Shown: positions 57,336-64,000 of the stretch, in pieces
Numbering within the stretch: the stretch's first letter is position 1
Layout of the letters: each line of letters starts with the position of its first letter
Source: Isoetes taiwanensis
Lineage: Eukaryota > Streptophyta > Lycopodiopsida > Isoetales > Isoetaceae
NCBI GenBank assembly: GCA_021234155.1
Contig: JAJEKV010000036.1
Location: 11,857,426-11,921,425, forward strand
Direction of reading: 5' to 3'
Length of the DNA: 64,000 nucleotides
The notes under the pieces: model-generated
What the model was told of the DNA's origin: nothing
What the model saw: the letters and a program-made list of their open reading frames with translations, nothing else
Database searches by the model: none
Position numbers and translations under genes: made by a program

Positions 57336-58697
57336 ATCATATTTATAGATTTTAATTATATAAGTTTTTATCTTTAAAGCAAAACTATAATGGTTATCAA
57401 AGAATAAAATTGCTTTTAAAAATTAATTTTCACTTGAATCTATTTAGAATTAGACATTTCAAGAACATCAAATTTCAATTTTAAGTGACTTAACAAATTT
57501 AAAATCTGGCAATCATGATAATTTCTAAATGAAAATCTGATGGTTTGATAAGCGATTGACTTAAAACTATTATAACAATTTCACAATTTACAAACGTTTA
57601 TATTTTTAAAAATACTTTAAGAAAAGTTTTAAGTTGAGTTTATTATTGATTGGTCTTCAATATATTTTATTTCATTAACAATAAACTATTCAATAGTTAT
57701 TATTAAAACATAAACGTATTCAATTTCAATCTAAAATTATCTTCTTAAAATATGTTAAAATAGTAATATTTTAATCACACAGAGTTTATGAGAATTTAAT
57801 TCTAAATAGATTAAAGTGAATACTGGTATAGAAAGCAATTTTATACTTTAGTTTCCGTCATACTTTTGATTTAAAGATAAATTGAACAAATTATTAAAAT
57901 CAATAAAGTTTAAAATATATATAATCTTATCATGGCATCCTTGAAGCACATCTATTAGATTTGAATGAGTCCAAATTTTGCTAAATATATCGTCTCTTGT
58001 TTGCCATCTATTTTTCATTAGTGTTACGAGTGTCTGCAAATAAGTATCACTTGAATTTCAATTCAAATTTGTTGGTCAATAGAACTATCACTCGAAAAGA
58101 ACCTTCTTAGGAAGTATCTCTTCATTTTATTGATGTTTCGGTAGGACCTAGAAATACCCACATGAAACTTACTTTAGATACAAGAACTGCGATAACATGG
58201 ATAGCTATAAAGTAAACTGCAATTCAATCTTCTACCAAGATCTATTAAACTATACAGGTCCCTCTTGCGCAGCTGATGGTGGATGTCAAGCTAGTATAGA
58301 CAATGCAGATAAGAAGAGTGGTGAAGACCATATTGATCAAAGACACACTAACATTTGATTATTCAGAGGATTCATCACTTGCTACTTTTGGCCATGGAAT
58401 TAGTTCTAATGTAGAAAGAGATGATGAAGTATTAGAAATGGGACAAAACTTGTCATTATCAATTGCAAAAGAACTTGGTTTCAGTGGGATGTTTTCATAT
58501 TACCTTACAAATTTTATAATTTTGATTATATGAGCCCTAATGATTTCATGATCTGACTTGTTTTGGTTGTTAATGGATTTATTGCAGGTTGTATCCCTCA
58601 GTATAATATATTCAACAAAACTTAGACTTATTCTGATTTGATAGATAGCACTTCAAGGATACCATTAAAGAATATATGTATTATTTGCTTGATTATT
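57336..58697. repeat. AT-rich tandem unit 2 (1,362 bp)
   Basis: Second unit, boundaries as for unit 1. It has a small insertion with AAAACATAAACG near 57,706. Confidence 0.9.
58138..58533 (+). pseudogene. Nepenthesin-like A1 aspartic protease fragment, copy 2
   Basis: Same fragment as copy 1. The active-site region is LTLDTRTAITW, so the catalytic DTG is DTR here. The later part stays open: VVKTILIKDTLTFDYSEDSS, ATFGHGISSNVERDDEVLEM, GQNLSLSIAKELGFSGMFSY. Each copy is thus better preserved in a different half. Confidence 0.65.
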
Positions 58698-59069
58698 ATC
58701 ATATTTATAGATTTTAATTATATAAGCTTATCTTTAAATCAAAACTATAATGATTATCAAAAAATAAAATTGTTTTCAAAACTAATTTTCACTTGAATCT
58801 ATTTAGAATTAGACATTTCAAGAACATAAAATTTCAATTTTAAGTGATTCAACAAATTTAAAATCTGGCAATCATGATAATTTCTAAATGAAATCTGATG
58901 GTTTGATAAGCGATTGACTTAAAACTATTACAACAATTTCACAATTTACAAATGTTTATACTTTTGAAAATACTTTAAATAAAGTTTTAAGTTGAATTTA
59001 TTACTGATTAATTTTCAATATATTTTATTTCATTAACAATAAACTATTCAATAGTTATTAGTATTCAAT
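58698..59069. repeat. AT-rich tandem unit 3, partial (372 bp)
   Basis: Repeats the first part of units 1 and 2, then breaks off after GTTATTAGTATTCAAT. It contains no protease sequence. Confidence 0.9.
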
Positions 59070-59159
59070 CGCCTAAAATCTTGCAATTTTTGTCTTTTAC
59101 CTCCTTTTTCTGTTTGAACTATTTTCTTGGCTTTTTTTGAGGGAATTTGTTCGATCTCC

Positions 59160-59575
59160 TTGAATTGGCACTCGAATTCCCCCAGATCGAGAGCTAGCCT
59201 TGTATGGGCTAGGCATTTTGTTGAATTTAAAATGCAAAGACCTATTGATGGATACCAAAATCTTTGGAATTCTGAAACAGGAAAGTAGACTAATTGGTGG
59301 TTTTCTGGTCGGTCTCCCAGCTGATTTGTGGAATTCTCTTATATTCAGGGGCCTCTTCCCTTATCACAGTTTCCAATTTGAATGCTCCTTTGTCCCGGGC
59401 TGTGAGGAATTTGAAATATAAATTATTGATTGTTGGCTTGAAGAATACCTTGGAATCAAGAATATTGAAGCTACAGCTATTATTCGAGCATACTGTGATC
59501 ATTTGGATTCAAAAATCACGGTCAAACTGTACTTCGAACCTGAATTGAGGGATTTTTCATCAAATTAAGTGGGAA
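59160..59575 (+). CDS. Unrecognised exon-like sequence
   Basis: Readings with coding character are ASLVWARHFVEFKMQRPIDG (about 59,195) and, after 59,420, CWLEEYLGIKNIEATAIIRA, YCDHLDSKITVKLYFEPELR. I do not recognise the family. It may be an exon of the gene that continues at 59.9 kb. Confidence 0.3.
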
Positions 59576-59934
59576 TTCATGTTTTTCTCTCTGACAATTT
59601 CGGCATTGAGGATGAATTTCAGTCATCTCCTTTATAGATAGGATCTTGTTCCGTTTTTCCAACCCAATTTTCCTCTTCTTTCCATCTTTTCCCATAATTG
59701 CCTTTCTCTACGTTTAAATAGCCCTTTGTTGCTTTCACCTGATCTTTTTCTAATGGACAAAAAAAAAACAGTATTAGCCCTAAATTTCTTTCTCTGCTTC
59801 ATTCCTTTTCTGCTTTGTCGCCTGAAGATCGATCTGCTCAAGATTCTCATCAAGTTAAGCTCTTTCCACAAAAATCCTAAAGATTTTATTCTCTTTGGCA
59901 ATTTCGCTAATTCTGCAGATCAAAGCCAGGAGAT

Positions 59935-60264
59935 GGATCCTGAAACCTTCAAAGCACCAGTGTGGGATAATTTCACCAAGGATTCTGATATGTGGGGTCG
60001 TGTTCCTCTGCTAGATCCTGTTTCTCAAATTCCTGTTCCTTATGGGATCCTTAAGCCATCTGTAGAGATTCAACCAGATGATACTTATGATGCTGCTTTG
60101 AAGGAGCTTCGGCCAATAGAAGGAAGCAAACAAAAATTATACCATGGTATTTCTCTTGATCTTCCATCTGTTCATTCGAAAATTTCTTCCCTCAAAGATA
60201 CTGCTGTTCTTATCACAACAAGAGAATGGACATTTATCGACGTGGGCTTGCGACGTCTGTGCGA
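59935..60264 (+). pseudogene. Unrecognised gene segment, interrupted by a GACGT array
   Basis: From ATG 59,935 the frame reads MDPETFKAPVWDNFTKDSDM, WGRVPLLDPVSQIPVPYGIL, DAALKELRPIEGSKQKLYHG and TTREWTFIDVGLRRL, after which the reading runs into the repeat. The phrase REWSFSDVGLRRL recurs at about 63,500, where it continues normally into NYLLHLDSSETELRKNG. So this is the disrupted copy of a duplicated gene whose product I cannot name. Confidence 0.5.
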
Positions 60265-60745
60265 CGTGACGTCACAAATAACGTCACCATGCGACGTCAA
60301 TGCGACGTCACGTCGCAGACACGTCGTGTGCGACGTGTGGTGCGACGTCTGACACCGTGACGTGGCAGATCTGTCACGCCAGGTGGACGCTTGCGCCAGG
60401 TGGACGACAGGTGTCACGCCAGGTGGACGCTTGCGACGTCGTGTCGCATGCGACGTACAATGCTTGGCCCATCTGTGACGCCAGGTGGGCTTGGGCGCCT
60501 GGTGGACGACAGGTGTCTCGCCAGGTGGATGTTTACGACGTGACGTCGCATGCGACGTCGTATATGTGACGTATGTGACATATGTATCGTATATGACACG
60601 TCAGTACGTATATGTGACGTATGTGACGTATATGACACGTCAGTACGTATATGTGATGTATATGATACGTCAGTATGTATATGTGACGTATATGACACGT
60701 CGATGCATTATATGTGGCGTATGTGGCGTAGGTGGTGCGCATGTG
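60240..60745. repeat. GACGT-based repeat array
   Basis: About 500 bp of degenerate GACGT, TGACGTCA, GTATATGTGACGTATGTGAC and CGCCAGGTGGACG words. The left half is TGCGACGT-rich and the right half TATATGACACGTCAGTACG-rich. TGACGT and TGACGTCA are the core sites of TGA/CREB-type plant bZIP factors. Open frames across it are repeat products. Confidence 0.9.
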
Positions 60746-61830
60746 GCGTATATTTTTTAAACCACGAAGGTTAATGGTTTTTAGGATTACAAATTCAATA
60801 CATGCCCGATTGATACATTGCGAAAAAAGACTCTAACGACCAACTGCAGACTTCATTTAAAAGCGTGTTGCTGCGCATGCATCATCACGATAGATGTGCT
60901 ACCGCTATAAATTGTTCATTATAAAGCGGCGTTGTTACGTGTCAAAATCTAGTTGTTCCAAGTTTACAATCCTTGAAGGTAACTTGACAATAAGCTTGTT
61001 GTCAATCATTGTTGCTGAGAGAAGAACAGGATAAAGCCTTAAAATTTGTGCAAGAACATAAGAAAAATCCCACACTTTTACCTTTTGTCCGCCGAAGCAT
61101 TATAGTGTTTAATATGACTTGCAGCCGCTTGTACCCCATAACATGGTTTCTTTGGATCGATTCCTTATTTCATTGTTAAATCTGATTCATCATCATAAGG
61201 ATAATACCTTAAAAATCGAAAATAACTATAGAGATCGTCAATTTGGTTTTGAATTGGAAAAACAGACCTCTCTTCTGCTCCTACATGCCAAAATCAGATC
61301 CTTTGGTGCAGTTTTTTAACGCCATGCTCAGATTGTTTTCGCTTCATGACTCATGAACTTGTTCCGTTTGAGCGCCAAGATTTTTATGGGTTGCTGCTGC
61401 ATCGATTGTATGATCCGACAGTCACAACATACTCTGACCAAAAATCATCGCTTTTTAGAAATCTCTTAACTGTCTTTTTTAATTTCTTCATTATGGCCAT
61501 TCTGAGGTTGTCCTTTCAAATAACGTTTAATCATTCCCTATCTGCTTTAGATCATGCTAAAAAGTGGAGGCTGTTGCCTTCTTGGACAAGTTTGTTCATC
61601 GAAAATCAAGAGAATTGTGGAGTTGGTTGAACCAAAATATTTTAATTGGTCATCTAGCAAAATGCTTTGGGAAGAAAATAAGTGTATTCTCTCGCAACAT
61701 TCATTCTAGAGCTATAAAATATGAAATAATAATATATCTAGTCATACCTGGTGCTTCAGAAGTTCTAATCAGGTCATTGTCTAGATTTGCTTCTTCATCT
61801 CCTGCAATTGTATTCTAATATTCTAACCAA
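60746..61830. other. Spacer with possible exons, unrecognised
   Basis: A plus reading near 61,560-61,660 (KVEAVAFLDKFVHRKSRELW) looks coding but has no recognised family. The rest is AT-rich. Confidence 0.3.
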
Positions 61831-61838
61831 TTTATCAG

Positions 61839-62430
61839 GTCCGGTTGCGAATGGCTAATATGGGACTGTGCACAAATGAGTCTCAGCTTGTAGCTGCGGC
61901 GAATGCATTCTTATCAAGTTCTGACCCTGCAAATAATCTCCAGTGTGACGAAGATATTCGTAGTTTTCCTGATGGGGGTTGGCAAGGAGTATAGAAAATG
62001 ATGCGCGTCATCTTTTCAGAGAGCTTGGATTCACGTTTGATACAATGGTTTTTTTGGAGGCTTTGAGAGCTTGCAAAAGCTGGAAAAACATTGTCTGGAA
62101 CTATATCAGCAAACCAAAGAAGCACATATGGATACCAAAGAAGCACATATGGATACGTCAATACAGGGGGAAGAAGGTTATGATCTAAAATCTCATGCTG
62201 GGTATACAAGTAATTCTAATGGCACTATGGAAGTTGAAAGATCAACATCAAGGTTGGAATCAGCAGCAATGCTTGAACTTGCAACTTTACCTGCCAAACG
62301 TCTGGATGATTTTGTGATATATGATGGTGGAGGAATTTGCGTTTCAATTGCACAAGTTCCATATGAAGCCGACCCCATTGATGAGGATTTTGAAAAGCCG
62401 AGATACTATGTGGCTACACTGCAGTGCAGT
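61839..62430 (+). pseudogene. Duplicated gene segment, copy 1 (unrecognised family)
   Basis: After an acceptor (TTTATCAG, 61,838) the plus strand reads MANMGLCTNESQLVAAANAF and CDEDIRSFPDGGWQGV. Then, in another frame, comes QKLEKHCLELYQQTKEAHMD, a 24-bp coding duplication (TKEAHMD twice), ERSTSRLES, LPAKRLDDFVIYDGGGICVS and IAQVPYEADPIDEDFEKPRY. The second half (62,045-62,425) is nearly identical to 63,582-63,957. Function unknown. It runs into a GTGCG/GGTAAGT array just after KPRYYVAT. Confidence 0.5.
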
Positions 62431-62575
62431 GCAGTGCACAGTGCGGTAAGTAAATGGATGCGGTGCGGTAAAGTGCGATGCGGTAGGTATGGTGCGATGC
62501 GATAAGTGCGGTGCGGTAAGTATGGTATGCGATGCGGTAAGTGTAAATGCGGTGCAGTAGTACGGTACTACACTG
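62417..62575. repeat. TGCAG / GTGCGGTAAGT repeat array
   Basis: Starts with TGCAG units (CTGCAGTGCAGTGCAGTGCA) and becomes GTGCGGTAA and GATGCGGTA units. The perfect plant donor consensus GGTAAGT occurs at about 62,445, 62,514 and 62,536. The related array at 63,957-64,000 in the second gene copy is still pure GTGCA. Confidence 0.9.
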
Positions 62576-62579
62576 GGAG

Positions 62580-62951
62580 ATCCATACATGGAAAGTGGAA
62601 TTGGAACATATTCCTTGCTTTTTAGTGAAGGGCCCTTCACCAAGTCCCACAGATCATTTCTTTCCTACTTATACAGTAACAGTTCACATGTTTGATAAAA
62701 TCCTTACTCCCAGTGATGTTGGAAGATTGAACAGGCTCGTCATTCCAAAAATCAACGCAGAAGTACATTTGCCTTGCGATGGAATTGTGGAGAAAAAAAA
62801 AGGTAAGATGCTTCTGTTTATAGATGAAAATCAATGCATGTGGAAATTTAGATACTGTTATTGGGATAGTTCGCAAAGTTATGTCTTCACAAAACTTTGC
62901 AGAAAGTTTTCAGGCTGTTTGGAGTCGATATTTGGTATTGAAGCAACTTAA
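62580..62951 (+). pseudogene. B3 DNA-binding domain (RAV/NGATHA type), truncated
   Basis: The plus frame includes [60 protein letters not shown] and SSQSYVFTK. This is the RAV/NGATHA-class B3 fold ([25 protein letters not shown]...WxFRYxYWNSSQSYVxTKGWSRFV). B3 proteins bind CACCTG-like or related sites as transcription factors. Here the domain leaves the family after VFTK ([10 protein letters not shown] instead of GWSRFVKEK), and no AP2 domain is seen. Its N-terminal DNA-contact loops are kept. Probably a fragment; an intron at the break is possible. Confidence 0.8.
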
Positions 62952-63480
62952 ATTCTATCTTTTGATATAACTATAATATGGTAGTTTTGAGCTCAGATTA
63001 GCTCCTGGTTGATCCAGAATTTTTTGAGCTCAGAATTTAGCTTCTGGTTGATCCAGAATTTTTGAGGCACTGCCTTATGTATATAAGCATGATGTAGAAT
63101 ACAAAAAACTGGATATATGATATGATATAGATTTCTGAAATCAGTTTTTCAAAATGGAATTTGAAGATAAAAATATGAAGAAGATGAATAGGATCAGGTG
63201 GATATCAAGAAGATGAATGCCACGATGAATAAGGATATGACAATAATATTGCTTGTTTTAATTTATATAGGCCTATTTGTGCTATGGGTATTTTGAAAAA
63301 GCAGATGAAATTCTAGGTTTAGGGCGATGGCGATTGGCGGATTCTAGGTTTAGGGCGATGGCGAATTCTGAAACATAGCGTTAATTCTGAAACATCCCTG
63401 GCAAAAGGGATTTATTGATTATTGACTGATTGATCTGTCCATATCAATGCGGCTTCATTAGGTCTTTCTGGAAGTAATCT
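62952..63480. other. Spacer with short tandem duplications
   Basis: Two units of AGCT(C/T)CTGGTTGATCCAGAAT (63,000-63,062), two units of GATTCTAGGTTTAGGGCGATGG (63,312-63,363) and two of AATTCTGAAACAT (63,364-63,396). No gene. Confidence 0.7.
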
Positions 63481-63956
63481 TATCTCTAGATGTGAAAGAG
63501 AATGGTCATTTAGCGATGTGGGTTTGCGACGTCTGAATTACCTCCTTCATCTAGACTCTTCAGAAACCGAACTGCGGAAAAATGGTTTTTTTGGGGGCTT
63601 TGAGAGCTTGCAAAAGCTGGAAAAACATTGTCTGGAACTATATCAGCAAACCAAAGAAGCACATATGGATACCAAAGAAGCACATATGGATACGTCAATA
63701 CAGGGGGAAGAAGGTTATGATCTAAAATCTCATGCTGGGTATACAAGTAATTCTAATGGCACTATGGAAGTTGAAAGATCAACATCAAGGTTGGAATCAA
63801 GTGACAATGCTTGAACTTGCAACTTTACCTGCCAAACGTCTGGATGATTTTGTGATATATGATGGTGGAGGAATTTGCGTTTCAATTGCACAAGTTCCAT
63901 ATGAAGCCGACCCCATTGATGAGGATTTTGAAAAGCCGAGATACTATGTGGCTACA
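63480..63956 (+). pseudogene. Duplicated gene segment, copy 2 (unrecognised family)
   Basis: Reads EREWSFSDVGLRRLNYLLHL, DSSETELRKNGFFGGFESLQ and KLEKHCLELYQQTKEAHMDT without a break, so it joins two parts that are separated by 1.8 kb in copy 1. One frame change occurs at LESSDNA (63,812), after which LPAKRLDDFVIYDGGGICVS and the rest match copy 1 up to the repeat. The window ends before a B3 domain could be checked. Confidence 0.55.
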
Positions 63957-64000
63957 CATGTGCAGTGCAGTGCAGTGCAGTGCAGTGCAGTGCAGTGCAG
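63957..64000. repeat. (GTGCA)n pentamer microsatellite, open at the window end
   Basis: GTGCA repeated about eight to nine times without interruption, directly after the KPRYYVAT codons. Confidence 0.95.

Noticed and set aside
60172-60774. Open frames with repeated DVxDT or TSHIRTDVSY units
   Set aside because: They arise from the GACGT-based repeat array.
60240-62575. Viral or endogenous pararetrovirus sequence
   Set aside because: No movement protein, coat protein or viral polymerase motif is seen anywhere in the window. RT signatures belong to the LINE, and integrase to the gypsy element.
63312-63363. Interstitial telomere repeat (TTTAGGG)
   Set aside because: Only two isolated TTTAGGG words occur, inside a 26-bp duplication. 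No tandem run.

Overview
The window looks like nuclear DNA of a land plant with a large, repeat-rich genome. The recognisable proteins are plant families: a PAA1/HMA6-like copper P-type ATPase, a polyphenol oxidase KFDV domain, a glucose/ribitol dehydrogenase-like SDR, a leucine-rich repeat (LRR) protein, a nepenthesin-like aspartic protease and a RAV/NGATHA-type B3 domain. Introns are short with GT..AG borders, and most of the rest is Ty3/gypsy, LINE, MITE-like and DNA-transposon material. Two transposon-type protein families (DUF7869-like, and a DFAEN...NGAASQFK...HGKG family I associate mainly with non-seed plants and animals) make a fern, lycophyte or bryophyte plausible. I cannot fix the species. 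I see no complete, undamaged protein-coding gene: almost every homology is partial, frameshifted or interrupted.

Layout. 1-10 kb: repeats. These include two copies of a hairpin-ended long-inverted-repeat element (3.5 and 9.1-9.6 kb), a 280-bp MITE-like element, an LTR fragment with a minus-strand gag remnant (5.7-8.1 kb) and a 190-bp tandem repeat. 10-20 kb: a mosaic of minus-strand gene fragments (LRR, SDR, LRR N-terminus, polyphenol oxidase, copper ATPase). The ATPase part lies in a tandem 1.65-kb duplication. 21-37 kb: a plus-strand multi-exon gene with a coiled coil, a RING-like zinc finger, an FCP1/NIF-type HAD domain and an Ulp1-type cysteine protease. It is split by an 11.4-kb minus-strand Ty3/gypsy element with LTRs, PPT, PBS and a TGCCA target-site duplication. 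37.7-51.6 kb: a convergent minus-strand gene of the DFAEN family. Its N-terminal and core part (49.6-51.6 kb) appears separated from its C-terminal part (37.7-38.7 kb) by about 11 kb of other material. That material holds a plus-strand DUF8039/DUF7869 transposon gene, preceded by an array of perfect palindromes and followed by minisatellites. 51.9-55.8 kb: a 5'-truncated L1-type LINE. 55.9-59.1 kb: an AT-rich 1.4-kb unit repeated 2.3 times, carrying an aspartic protease fragment. 59.1-64 kb: duplicated exon-like segments and a truncated B3 domain, interrupted by two pentamer-type repeat expansions.

The most interesting reading is that the RING-HAD-Ulp1 gene and the DFAEN gene are the two convergent genes of one large, unnamed mobile element or gene pair, later torn open by two insertions. 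A second theme is technical. Differences between the gypsy LTRs are concentrated at CAG/CTG sites, and single-base frameshifts are common, so part of the decay may be consensus error at methylated CHG sites.
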